Assembly: GCA_026400355.1 (NCBI GenBank)
Contig: JAPLPE010000024.1
Coordinates: forward strand, 58,037 to 122,036
Source of the DNA: Rhodobacterales bacterium
Lineage (GTDB): Bacteria; Pseudomonadota; Alphaproteobacteria; Rhodobacterales; Rhodobacteraceae
DNA length: 64,000 bases
Direction: 5' to 3'
The notes below the pieces were generated by a model. It made no database searches and was not told the DNA's origin. It saw only the letters and a program-made list of their open reading frames with translations. This document shows, piece after piece, positions 44,429-52,893 of the stretch. The translations under genes and the position numbers were made by a program. Each line of letters begins with the position of its first letter. Positions within the stretch are counted from its first letter, which is position 1.

Positions 44429-46105
44429 ATGACGAAACTGCGTTCACTGGCGTCCGTGGCGGTAACATCCGCTCTGGCGCTGTCTGCCGGGTCCGTATGG
44501 GCCCAGGATATTCTGATATTGGCCGAAGACGTGCCGGCCGGTCTCAACTACGACGGTCCGGCGGCAGCGATCCCGACCAGCCAACAGGGCATGGTCACCC
44601 TGCTCGAAGGGCTTGTGGGCTATGCTGACGGGGCCACGAACGAATCGGGCGTCGTGGTTCCCGATTTCAACAGCTTCGAAGGCCGGCTGGCCGAAAGCTG
44701 GACCTTTGACGAGGCAACCCTGACATGGACCTTCAAGCTGCGTGAAGGTGTTAAGGGCTGCGATGGCGCCACCTTCAACGCCGATGACGTGATCTACACG
44801 TTCCAGCGGGCCAAATCCGTGTCGGGCGCGGCCCCCATCGGCTGGTTCCTCTCAAACGTCGGCTCGATCAAGGGCTTTGGTGTCGAAGTCTTCGGCGACG
44901 ATCCCGCCGCCAAGGAACTTGGCGATGGTGTGGTCAAGATAGACGACTACACCGTCGAAATCCGCCAGTCCGAGCCGAACGCTTTGTTCCTGCCCGTGCT
45001 GACCATCTTCGGTCTTCTCATGTTCGACAAGGAAACCATGGAAGCCAACGCAACCGAGGCTGACCCCTGGTCGCATGACTACACCAACAACGTGAACGCC
45101 CCCGGCTTTGGCGCCTACTGCCTGTCCAGCTGGACCAAGGACGAGGAGATAAGCTACACGGCCAACCCCGATTACTACCGGGGCGCGCCTGACGTTCAGA
45201 ACGTGAGCGTGCGCCGCGTGCCGCAGTCGTCCAACCGTCTGGTCGTTCTACAGTCCGGTCAGGCCGATCTCGTCACGGGTCTGACTCCCCGCGAATTCGA
45301 CAGCCTGCGCGGGCAGGATGGTCTGACCGTCGCCACCGTTGCGGGCAATCAGAACACCTTCCTGCACATGAACTTTGACGTGCCGCCGTTTGACAACGTC
45401 AAGCTGCGTCAGGCCATCGCTCATGCGATCCCGTTCGATCAGATCATCGCCAATGGCTACTTCGGTCAGGCGACCCAGTGGATGGGCTTCGTGCCCTCGT
45501 CCTACCCGGGTTTTGCCGCCACCGCGAACTACACCTATGACCCAGAAATGGCCAAGGCGCTCCTTGCCGAAGCCGGTTATCCTGAAGGTGCAGGTCTCGA
45601 CGCCTTCCCCGGCGCCTTTGCGCTGTCCTACGTCAGCGAAAAGGAATCGACCCTCGGCCCGATCGTGAACATCATCCAGTCGTCCCTGCGTGAAATCGGC
45701 ATCCCCGCGACGCTCGATCCTCTCCCGCAGACCCAGTACGGCGACCGCCAGCTGGTCAAGCGCGACCTGCCGTTTGCGATCAACGACCAGGAAAAACCCA
45801 TCGGTGTGGATGCGGGCTATGCCTCGCAACTGTTCTTCGTGTCGCCTGAAAACGGCGGCCTGAACAACATGGTCAACTACCGCAACCCGGAATTCGACGC
45901 CGCATGGGCCGGCGCCCGGGTCGACCCGAACCCGGAAACGCGGACGGCCACGCTGGCCACCATGCAGCAGATGTTGGCCGATGACGTGACCTGGCTGCCC
46001 ATCGTGGAAGTCGCGTCGCAGTGGGCCTTCAAGTCCAACATCTCGGGCCTGAAGTGGTATCCGGACGGATCGATCCGCTACGTCGATCTGCAAGTCGCCG
46101 AATAA
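44429..46105 (+). CDS. ABC transporter periplasmic substrate-binding protein (dipeptide type)
   Basis: A 558-residue SBP_bac_5 family protein. Residues 1-25 are a Sec signal peptide (MTKLRSL, hydrophobic core, then VWAQD). Family segments include WTFKLREGVKGCDGATFNADDVIYT, YLPV-type loops, and DNVKLRQAIAHAIPFDQI. Binding proteins of this class take peptides, opines, glycosides or other amides. It is first in the importer operon and under the perfect palindromic operator. A GGAGG ribosome binding site precedes the ATG. The ligand is presumably the island's growth substrate and also unknown. Confidence 0.93.
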   Translation: MTKLRSLASVAVTSALALSAGSVWAQDILILAEDVPAGLNYDGPAAAIPTSQQGMVTLLEGLVGYADGATNESGVVVPDFNSFEGRLAESWTFDEATLTWTFKLREGVKGCDGATFNADDVIYTFQRAKSVSGAAPIGWFLSNVGSIKGFGVEVFGDDPAAKELGDGVVKIDDYTVEIRQSEPNALFLPVLTIFGLLMFDKETMEANATEADPWSHDYTNNVNAPGFGAYCLSSWTKDEEISYTANPDYYRGAPDVQNVSVRRVPQSSNRLVVLQSGQADLVTGLTPREFDSLRGQDGLTVATVAGNQNTFLHMNFDVPPFDNVKLRQAIAHAIPFDQIIANGYFGQATQWMGFVPSSYPGFAATANYTYDPEMAKALLAEAGYPEGAGLDAFPGAFALSYVSEKESTLGPIVNIIQSSLREIGIPATLDPLPQTQYGDRQLVKRDLPFAINDQEKPIGVDAGYASQLFFVSPENGGLNNMVNYRNPEFDAAWAGARVDPNPETRTATLATMQQMLADDVTWLPIVEVASQWAFKSNISGLKWYPDGSIRYVDLQVAE

Positions 46106-46113
46106 GAACCGAC

Positions 46114-46152
46114 AAGGGCCCGGGCTTCTGATTTCAGAGTCCCGGGCCCTTT
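46114..46152 (+). terminator. Strong stem-loop between binding protein and permease genes
   Basis: AAGGGCCCGGG (46114-46124) pairs with CCCGGGCCCTT (46141-46151) and is followed by TGCTTT. Placed between a binding-protein gene and its permeases, it may be a partial terminator or a 3' stabiliser that raises the ratio of binding protein to membrane complex. Confidence 0.75.
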
Positions 46153-46188
46153 GCTTTCCCCGACCCTTGCCAAAGGACTGATACCGCG

Positions 46189-47217
46189 ATGCTCTGGCGC
46201 TATATCGCAAAGCGACTGCTCATCGGTGTGGTACAACTCTTTGGCCTGATCATCGCGGTCTTCTTCCTGATCCGCCTGCTTCCGGCCGATCCCGTCTCCC
46301 GCCTCGTCGGCATGAACGCGAGCGAGGAAGCTTATGCTCAGGCCGCCGCGCAACTCGGCCTCGATCAGCCAGTCATGACGCAGCTGGCTCAGTATCTCGG
46401 GCTGCAACCGTCGGTTCAACCGGGGCTTCTGCAGGGTTCCCTCGGTATCTCCTGGGTCACCAACGAACCGGTGCTAAGCGAGATCGGCGCCTACCTCCCC
46501 GTCACCATCGAACTCATCACGCTGGCCTTCATCGTGGCGCTTCTCGTCGCCGTGCCTGTCGGCATGTTGGGTGCGCTGAATCCGGGGGGGCGAACGGACA
46601 AGGGTGTCTTTCTCTATTCCCTGTTTGCCGGATCGCAGCCCGAATTCTGGTGGGGCCTCCTCTTCGTTTATGTCTTCTACTACCAGCTTGGCGTCGCCCC
46701 GCCCCCCTTGGGCCGCCTCTCCCCCATGACCAACCCGCCCGATTTCGTGACGGGCTTCATGCTCATCGACACACTGATCGCTGGCAGCCTGCCAAAGTTC
46801 CTCGAGGCGCTGCATCACCTGATGCTCCCCGTCCTGACGCTCGCGTTCATCCTGTCCGGCCCTATCATCAAGATGGTCCGCCAGAACATGCTCCGCGCGC
46901 TTCAGTCCGATTTCGTCCTCTACGCTAACTGCATCGGCCTCCCCAAAAAACGTGTTGCCCGCTATGCACTCCGCGCCGCGATGGCCCCGTCAATGACGTT
47001 GATCGGCATCCTCTACGGATTCATGCTCTCGGGCGCTGTGCTGGTAGAAAGTGTCTTCTCGCTGGGCGGGATCGGCCAGTATTCGATCCGCTCGGTGCTG
47101 GCCTTCGACTATCCGGCCATTCAGGGCGTGGTCCTGATCATCACCGCCATCTCGCTTCTGGTCTATCTCCTCCTTGACCTTGTGCACGCCGCCATCGACC
47201 CGAGGATCGCCCATTGA
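46189..47217 (+). CDS. ABC transporter permease (DppB type)
   Basis: A 342-residue inner-membrane permease of the dipeptide/oligopeptide class with about six membrane helices. The N-terminal signature RYIAKRLLIGVVQLFGL (starting WRYIAKRL) and FFLIRLLPADPV are typical of DppB/OppB. The long periplasmic region follows helix 1, and the EAA loop RMVRQNMLRAL with a C-terminal LVESVFSLGGIGQY region contacts the ATPase. Its stop overlaps the next permease start by 4 bases. Confidence 0.93.
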   Translation: MLWRYIAKRLLIGVVQLFGLIIAVFFLIRLLPADPVSRLVGMNASEEAYAQAAAQLGLDQPVMTQLAQYLGLQPSVQPGLLQGSLGISWVTNEPVLSEIGAYLPVTIELITLAFIVALLVAVPVGMLGALNPGGRTDKGVFLYSLFAGSQPEFWWGLLFVYVFYYQLGVAPPPLGRLSPMTNPPDFVTGFMLIDTLIAGSLPKFLEALHHLMLPVLTLAFILSGPIIKMVRQNMLRALQSDFVLYANCIGLPKKRVARYALRAAMAPSMTLIGILYGFMLSGAVLVESVFSLGGIGQYSIRSVLAFDYPAIQGVVLIITAISLLVYLLLDLVHAAIDPRIAH

Positions 47218-48119
47218 CCGACCCGTCCGGCCCTTCCGATCTTCCCCCGCTGGCCGTCCGCAAACGCGATGGTCTGTTCATCTTTGGCGTGACCATCGTC
47301 ACGGTCGTCTGCATCCTTGCGGTCATCGGCCCCTATATCGGCCCCTATGACCCGACTCTGACGACGCCCCGCGTCGCCTATCCCCCGCCCGGCCTGTTCG
47401 CGATTCCGGGCACGCTGCTCGGCTGGATCAACGGCACGCTCGAATACCCGCCACACTGGATGGGCACGGACGCGAGCGGCTATGACATCTTTTCCCGCGT
47501 CATCGCCGCCCCGCGCACCGACCTCGCCATCGCGCTGGCCGCCAATGCTCTCTCGCTCCTCCTCGGCGTCCTCCTCGGCCTCATCGCGGGCTATTACCGC
47601 AACTGGGGCACAGAATTCATGATGCGCGTCTCGGACGTGATGCAGTCCTTCCCGGTCTTCATCTCAGCCATGGTCCTTGTCGCGCTCGCGGGCCGGTCCA
47701 CCACCAACATCGTGATCGCGCTCGCGTTCGTCTATGTCCCCATATACATCCGCCTGACCCGGGCCGAAGTTCTGAGCCAGAAATCCCGCGGCTTTGTCGA
47801 AGCCGCACGCGCGCTGGGCCAGCCCGAACTGACAATCGCGCTCCGCCATGTCCTGCCGAACTCCATGACCCCGGCGCTGATCCAGTCCTCGGTCACCATC
47901 GGCTTTGCCATCCTGCTCACTGCGGGCCTGTCCTTTGTCGGGGCGGGCGTCAGGCCGCCCACTCCCGAATGGGGCCTCATGATCTCGACCGGCGCGAACC
48001 AGATCATCCTTGGTGAATGGTGGCCGTCCGTGTTCCCCGGCATCGCCATCTCCCTCACCGTCTTCGGCTTTGCCGTGCTCGGCAACGCCCTCGAACGCCG
48101 GTACGAGGAGGGGCAATGA
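47214..48119 (+). CDS. ABC transporter permease (DppC type)
   Basis: A 301-residue inner-membrane permease of the DppC/OppC class with about six helices. Typical landmarks are HWMGTDASGYDIFSRVI in the periplasmic part, LLGVLLGLIAGYY, the EAA loop containing EAARALGQPELTIALRHVLPN, and AGLSFVGAGVRPPTPEWGLMI. It pairs with the DppB-type permease and overlaps both neighbours by 4 bases. Confidence 0.93.
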   Translation: MTDPSGPSDLPPLAVRKRDGLFIFGVTIVTVVCILAVIGPYIGPYDPTLTTPRVAYPPPGLFAIPGTLLGWINGTLEYPPHWMGTDASGYDIFSRVIAAPRTDLAIALAANALSLLLGVLLGLIAGYYRNWGTEFMMRVSDVMQSFPVFISAMVLVALAGRSTTNIVIALAFVYVPIYIRLTRAEVLSQKSRGFVEAARALGQPELTIALRHVLPNSMTPALIQSSVTIGFAILLTAGLSFVGAGVRPPTPEWGLMISTGANQIILGEWWPSVFPGIAISLTVFGFAVLGNALERRYEEGQ

Positions 48120-49900
48120 CCCTTCTTACGGTCCGCAACCTGCAGGTCACCTACCGCAGCGAAACTGCCGTTTCCCGCCCTGTGGACGGCGCCAGTTTCA
48201 CCATCAACCCGCGCGAGGTCGTGGGCCTCGTCGGTGATGCAGGCGCGGGCAAATCGACCGCCGCACTCGCGCTCCTTGGCCTGGCCCGCGCCCCTGGTGC
48301 CATCACAGGGGGCGAGGTCATCTTCGAAGGCCGCGATCTCCTGAAACTCCCCGAAGACGATATGCGTGCCATCCGGGGCCGCGACATCGGCATCATCGTC
48401 CAGAACCCCCGTGCCGCCCTGAACCCGCTTCTGCGCGTGGGCACCCAGATCGGCAACGCCTACAAGGCCCATAACCAGTCGACCGAGGCGGAGGCCCGCA
48501 AGCAGGCCGTCGACATGCTCCGCATGGTCGGAATCAACGACCCCGATCGCCGGGTCGAAGCATTTGCACACGAGCTCTCCGGCGGCATGGCCCAACGTGC
48601 GCTGATCGCGATGGCACTGTCCTCCAGGCCGAAACTCCTGATCGCGGACGAACCCACCTCCGGCCTCGACGTGACCATTCAGGCGCAGTTCCTCGACGAG
48701 ATGTGGCAGACCGTGCAGGCTACAGGCTCGGCCATTCTTCTTGTCACGCAGGAACTCGGCGTGATCGCCAATTACTGCGACCGCGTCCTCGTCCTCCACG
48801 ACGGCCGCATCGTCGAAGACGCCCCCGTGCGGCAGTTCTTCGAATCCCCCCGGCACCCCTATTCGCAGGACGTGCTGCGCCTCTTCCGCGAACGCGGCGG
48901 GGAATACCCGGCTCAGATCACCGGCGACCGCAATTTCCTGAAAACCGACGCGCTCACCAAACACTTCCCGCTCCGCAACTCGAAAAAGGTCGTGCAGGCC
49001 GTTGACAAGGTCTCCCTTTCCATCGGCCGGGCCGAAGCTGTAGGCCTTGTCGGCGAATCCGGCTCTGGCAAGACGACCGTGGGCCGCTGCCTCCTTCGCC
49101 TTGTCGACGCGACCTCGGGCCAGATCACCTTCGACGGCACCGACATCACGGCGCTTCTCCCCGCGGACATGCGCAAGATCCGCTCGCGTATGCAGATCGT
49201 CTTTCAAGACCCCTACGACAGCCTCAATCCCCGCTGGACGATCGAAGACCTCCTCGCCGAACCGCTCCGCGTCCACGGCACGCCGGACAGGGCCACCGTC
49301 CGCGCCAAGGCCACAGCCGCCCTGAAACTGGTCGACCTCGACCCCGCGCTTCTCGACCGCAAACCCCGCGGCCTCGGCGCCTCCACGCTCCAGCGCGTCA
49401 ACATCGCCCGCGCCCTGATCCTCGATCCCGAATTCGTGGTGCTGGACGAACCTACCTCCGTCCTCGCCCCCCGCGCCCGCAATGGCCTCATCGCCCTGCT
49501 GGCGAAACTGCAAAAGGACCTCGGGATCTCCTTCCTCTTCATCTCCCACGACCTTACGACCGTCCGCTACCTCTGTCAGCGCGTCGCCGTCATGTACCTC
49601 GGCCAGATCGTCGAAGAAGGGACCGTCGAACAGGTATTCTCCACCCCGCGCCACCCCTATTCCGCCGCTCTCCTCTCCGCCCACCTCTTCCCCGATCCCA
49701 TCAATCGCCGCGTCGACCACCCCGTCCCCGCCGCCCTCCAGGGCGAAATCCCCTCCCCTATCGACGTGCCCAAAGGCTGCTACCTCGCCTCCCGCTGCCC
49801 GCACGCGCTTGAGGCCTGCCGCGCCACCGCCCAGACCCTCACCCAACTCCCCGACGGTCGCCAGGTCCGCTGCATGCGCGTCGTGAACGGAGACATCTGA
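48116..49900 (+). CDS. Fused double ABC ATPase with a degenerate second signature motif
   Basis: A 594-residue protein with two nucleotide-binding domains in one chain (DppD-DppF fusion), energising the importer. Domain 1 (about 1-260) has Walker A GDAGAGKST, signature LSGGMAQ (about 152-158) and Walker B LLIADEPTSGLD. Domain 2 (about 280-560) has Walker A GESGSGKTT and the Q-loop FQDPYDSLNPR. Its signature, though, reads LGASTLQ (about 420-426) instead of LSGGQ, and the D-loop is SVLAPRA instead of SALD. A C-terminal oligopeptide zone with GCYLASRCPHALEAC follows. One ATP site may thus be inactive. The start ATG overlaps the permease stop; a longer upstream frame is not coding. Confidence 0.92.
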   Translation: MTLLTVRNLQVTYRSETAVSRPVDGASFTINPREVVGLVGDAGAGKSTAALALLGLARAPGAITGGEVIFEGRDLLKLPEDDMRAIRGRDIGIIVQNPRAALNPLLRVGTQIGNAYKAHNQSTEAEARKQAVDMLRMVGINDPDRRVEAFAHELSGGMAQRALIAMALSSRPKLLIADEPTSGLDVTIQAQFLDEMWQTVQATGSAILLVTQELGVIANYCDRVLVLHDGRIVEDAPVRQFFESPRHPYSQDVLRLFRERGGEYPAQITGDRNFLKTDALTKHFPLRNSKKVVQAVDKVSLSIGRAEAVGLVGESGSGKTTVGRCLLRLVDATSGQITFDGTDITALLPADMRKIRSRMQIVFQDPYDSLNPRWTIEDLLAEPLRVHGTPDRATVRAKATAALKLVDLDPALLDRKPRGLGASTLQRVNIARALILDPEFVVLDEPTSVLAPRARNGLIALLAKLQKDLGISFLFISHDLTTVRYLCQRVAVMYLGQIVEEGTVEQVFSTPRHPYSAALLSAHLFPDPINRRVDHPVPAALQGEIPSPIDVPKGCYLASRCPHALEACRATAQTLTQLPDGRQVRCMRVVNGDI

Positions 49901-49922
49901 CATGCCACCGCGAACTGCCCCA

Positions 49923-49981
49923 ATGTTTCTTTGTTGCCCAAATGCCTCGGGGGGAGGCGCAGCCGGGGGGCAGCGCCCCCC
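49923..49981 (+). repeat. Dispersed TTTCTTTG element, copy 3 (full length)
   Basis: ATGTTTCTTTGTTGCCC, AAATGCCTCGGGG, GGCGCAGCC and the hairpin GGGGGGC-AGC-GCCCCCC follow in order. It is nearly identical to copy 42086-42144 in opposite orientation and lies between the ABC ATPase and GMC genes. Confidence 0.7.
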
Positions 49982-50007
49982 TCACCGCCCGCAACAAGGA
50001 CACCGGA

Positions 50008-51609
50008 ATGGATGACGTCCTGATCGTCGGCGCAGGCGCATCCGGTGCCGCCGCCGCATGGAAACTGGCCACAGCGGGCTTCAAGGTCGCCTGCCTCGAA
50101 CAGGGCACTTGGGTCAACCCCTCCGACACCCCATCGCTCCGCCCCGATTGGGAGGTCGCCCGCCAGACCACCCACCACCCCAACCCGAACGTCCGCCACG
50201 GCCCCGCCGACTATCCCGTCGATGACCGCGATGCCGCAATCAAACCCTTCCTCTACAACGCTGTCGGCGGCTCCACGATCCTTTGGGGCGCCCACTTCCC
50301 CCGCTTCCGCCCCTCGGACTTCAAAGTGAAAACCCTCGACGGCGTCGCCGACGACTGGCCTCTCACCTACGAAGACCTCGCCCCCTACTACGCCGAAAAC
50401 GACCGCATGATGGGCGTCTCGGGCCTGTCAGGCGACCCCGGCAATCCTCCGCGTGAAGCCCGCCAGATGCCCCCCGTCCCGCCCGGCCGCGCGGCTCTCC
50501 GCATGGCCCAGGCATTCGACCGCCTGGGCTGGCACTGGTGGCCCACCGACGTTGCCATCAACACGCGCCCCTATGGCGCCAACCGCGGCGCTTGTAACAA
50601 CTGCGGCCCCTGCGATCTGGGTTGCCCCCAAGGCGCCCGCTCGGCCACCGACGTCACCTACTGGCCGCAGGCGCTCAAGGCCGGCGTCACACTCATTACC
50701 AACGCCCGCGCCTTCGAGGTTGAAACCGATTCCCAAGGCCGCGCCACCGGCGTAGCCTACTACGATGCGGACGGCGTAGCGCAACGCCGTCGCGCTCATG
50801 TCGTGGCACTCGCCGCCAACGGCCTCGGCACCCCCCGCCTGATGCTGCTTTCGCGGTCCAGGCGCTTCCCCAACGGGCTCGCCAACGACACCGATCTCGT
50901 CGGCCGCCGCCTCATGCACCACCCCACCGGCATGGTCACCGGCACCTTTGCCGAACCGATGGAAGGCTGGCGCGGCCCCTTCGCCGTCTCGATCCTCTCC
51001 CAGCAGTTCTATGAAACCGACCCCTCCCGCGGCTTCACCCGCGGCTACCAGATGCAACTGATCCGCTCCGACGGCCCTGTAGGCACTGCGGTCGGCGGCT
51101 ACCTCCCCCGCGTCCCCTGGGGCCCCGGCCACCACGCCCGCTTCCGGCAGGTCTTCGGCCACACGGCAAGCCTCACCATAACCACCGAAGACCTCCCCCG
51201 CCCCGAGAACCGCGTGACCCTCTCCGACGCGCTCAAGGACCGCCACGGCATCCCCGCGCCCAAGATGACCTACACGCTGGACGACAATACATGGGCCATG
51301 ATCCGCCACGGCATCGCCAGCGCCACCCGCGCCTTCACCGAGGCCGGAGCCGTTGACATCACCCCGCAGGACCTCGTCGTCAATGCAGGTTTCCACCTTA
51401 TGGGCACCGCTTGCATGGGTGCCGCCCCGGCAACCTCCGTCGTCGACGCCAATTCCCGCGCCCATGCCTGCCCGAACCTCGTGATCCTCGACGGATCGGT
51501 CTTCACCACCGCCGCCGCCCTCAACCCCACCTCGACGATCCAGGCCCTGGCGCTCCGTGCCGCCGCCGCCCTGATCCGCGACCGCGCCAGGATCGGTGTC
51601 GCCGCATGA
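50008..51609 (+). CDS. GMC family oxidoreductase, gluconate-dehydrogenase-like large subunit
   Basis: A 533-residue FAD enzyme oxidising an alcohol or sugar group. The dinucleotide fold VLIVGAGASGAAAA is at the N-terminus, AVGGSTILWGAH follows, and the end has FHLMGTACMG and NPTSTIQALALRAA. A cysteine cluster, ACNNCGPCDLGCPQG near residue 195, is typical of the membrane gluconate/2-keto-gluconate dehydrogenase and cholesterol-oxidase-like branch. No signal peptide is visible. The start has AAGGA upstream, and the stop overlaps the next, small-subunit-like gene by 4 bases, which supports a two-subunit dehydrogenase. Confidence 0.9.
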   Translation: MDDVLIVGAGASGAAAAWKLATAGFKVACLEQGTWVNPSDTPSLRPDWEVARQTTHHPNPNVRHGPADYPVDDRDAAIKPFLYNAVGGSTILWGAHFPRFRPSDFKVKTLDGVADDWPLTYEDLAPYYAENDRMMGVSGLSGDPGNPPREARQMPPVPPGRAALRMAQAFDRLGWHWWPTDVAINTRPYGANRGACNNCGPCDLGCPQGARSATDVTYWPQALKAGVTLITNARAFEVETDSQGRATGVAYYDADGVAQRRRAHVVALAANGLGTPRLMLLSRSRRFPNGLANDTDLVGRRLMHHPTGMVTGTFAEPMEGWRGPFAVSILSQQFYETDPSRGFTRGYQMQLIRSDGPVGTAVGGYLPRVPWGPGHHARFRQVFGHTASLTITTEDLPRPENRVTLSDALKDRHGIPAPKMTYTLDDNTWAMIRHGIASATRAFTEAGAVDITPQDLVVNAGFHLMGTACMGAAPATSVVDANSRAHACPNLVILDGSVFTTAAALNPTSTIQALALRAAAALIRDRARIGVAA

Positions 51610-52016
51610 GCGCCTTTGCCCTCCTCGACACGCTCATCCCCGGCGACGCCGACTTCCCTGCAGGCGGTCGCATCGCCACCGCGCTCGCTGCCCACGACCG
51701 CTTCGGCCCGCAGCTTGCCGCGATCCTCGACCTGCTCCCCCCCAACTTCCGCGACGCCGACCCCGACACAAGGTTCGCCACCCTCACCGCGCTCGAATCT
51801 GCCCACCCCGAGGCCTTCGGTGCCCTCATCGTCGCCGCCTACAGCCTTTACTACACCGATCCCGCAGTGATCCGCGTCATTGGCCGCCTCACCGGCCATT
51901 CCGCTGCCCCGCCCCAGCCGCAGGGTCATGCGCTTCCCCCCTTCGACCCCGCGATGGTCGCCATCCCGGCGGCCCGCCCGCCACTCTACCGACCCACGCC
52001 AAAGGCCAACCCATGA
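51606..52016 (+). CDS. Small accessory protein of the GMC oxidoreductase
   Basis: A 136-residue protein with a helical N-terminal part (FALLDTLIPGD, FPAGG) and a proline-rich tail. The LLDTLIPGD start and the YSLYYTDPAVIRVIG segment resemble the small third subunit (subunit 3 type) that accompanies gluconate-2-dehydrogenase-like GMC enzymes. It has no TAT or Sec signal. It overlaps both neighbours by 4 bases, so it is made together with the flavoprotein. Its exact role (stabilisation or export partner) is inferred. Confidence 0.7.
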   Translation: MSAFALLDTLIPGDADFPAGGRIATALAAHDRFGPQLAAILDLLPPNFRDADPDTRFATLTALESAHPEAFGALIVAAYSLYYTDPAVIRVIGRLTGHSAAPPQPQGHALPPFDPAMVAIPAARPPLYRPTPKANP

Positions 52017-52774
52017 CACCCGATCCCAAACGCCACGCCGGCAAGTCCATCCTCGTCACCGGGTCTGCCTCGGGCATCGGCCTTGGCATCGTGGACCGCT
52101 TCCTCGCCGAAGGCGCCCGCGTCGCGGGCTTCGACCTCAACCCCACCCCTCGCGATGGCGTTCTCTCGATCACCGGCAATGCTGCCCACGAACCCGACAT
52201 GGATCAGGCTGTCGCAGAAACCGTCGCTCGCCACGGCGGGCTTGACGTGATGGTCTGCAACGCAGGCGTCATCGCCGTCACGCCGGTGACCGAGATGTCC
52301 TTCGCCGAATGGAAACGCGTCATGGACATCAACATCGACTCTGTCTTTCTCGGCTCCCGCGCCGCCGCCCGCGCCATGATCGCGCAGGGGCGGGGCGGCG
52401 TCATCGTCAACGCGGCCTCCGGCGCGGGCCGCCGGGGCGTGCCGAACCTCGCGCATTACTGCGCCTCAAAGGCCGCGATCATCAACTTCACCCAGACGCT
52501 CGCCATCGAACTCGCCCCCCACGGGATCCGCGCCAACACCTATGTCCCCGGCCATATCGAAACCCCCTTCTGGGGCGGCATCGCCGACGGTTTTGCCAAA
52601 CGCTGGGGCAAGGAGCCGGAAGAGGTCATCGCCGCCTTCCGCGCCTCTGTCCCCTGGGGCCGTTTCGGCACGCCCGACGACGTGGCCGCCACCGTCTCGT
52701 GGCTCGCCACCGACGACGCCGAATACATGAGCGGCCAGGCCCTCGCCATGAACGGGGCCGAATTTCCCTATTGA
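52013..52774 (+). CDS. SDR family oxidoreductase
   Basis: A 253-residue classical short-chain dehydrogenase. The cofactor loop VTGSASGIGLGIV, CNAG, the serine in VNAASGAG and the catalytic YCASK are in place, with the C-terminal GQALAMNGAEFPY. An acidic residue after the second beta strand (GFDLNP) suggests preference for NAD over NADP. It overlaps the small-subunit gene by 4 bases and lies between the two GMC genes, so it may oxidise or reduce the carbonyl made by them. Confidence 0.9.
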   Translation: MTPDPKRHAGKSILVTGSASGIGLGIVDRFLAEGARVAGFDLNPTPRDGVLSITGNAAHEPDMDQAVAETVARHGGLDVMVCNAGVIAVTPVTEMSFAEWKRVMDINIDSVFLGSRAAARAMIAQGRGGVIVNAASGAGRRGVPNLAHYCASKAAIINFTQTLAIELAPHGIRANTYVPGHIETPFWGGIADGFAKRWGKEPEEVIAAFRASVPWGRFGTPDDVAATVSWLATDDAEYMSGQALAMNGAEFPY

Positions 52775-52797
52775 CCCTTCCAAAGCGCCCCAAACAC

Positions 52798-52833
52798 ATG
52801 TTTCTTTGTCGTGCAAATACCTTGGGGGTGGCC
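52798..52833 (+). repeat. Dispersed TTTCTTTG element, copy 4 (truncated)
   Basis: ATGTTTCTTTGTCGTGC, AAATACCTTGGGG is present, but the terminal GC hairpin is missing. It lies between the SDR and second GMC genes. Confidence 0.6.
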
Positions 52834-52893
52834 ATTGGTTCAAGAACTATGGCGACGGGCAGAACTGCGGACGCCTGCCACAGGAGATGACCG

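Noticed and set aside
47732..49903. A 723-codon open frame on the minus strand
   Set aside because: It mirrors the double ABC ATPase and permease. The Gly/Glu/Asp-rich translation is the typical antisense shadow of third-position GC bias.
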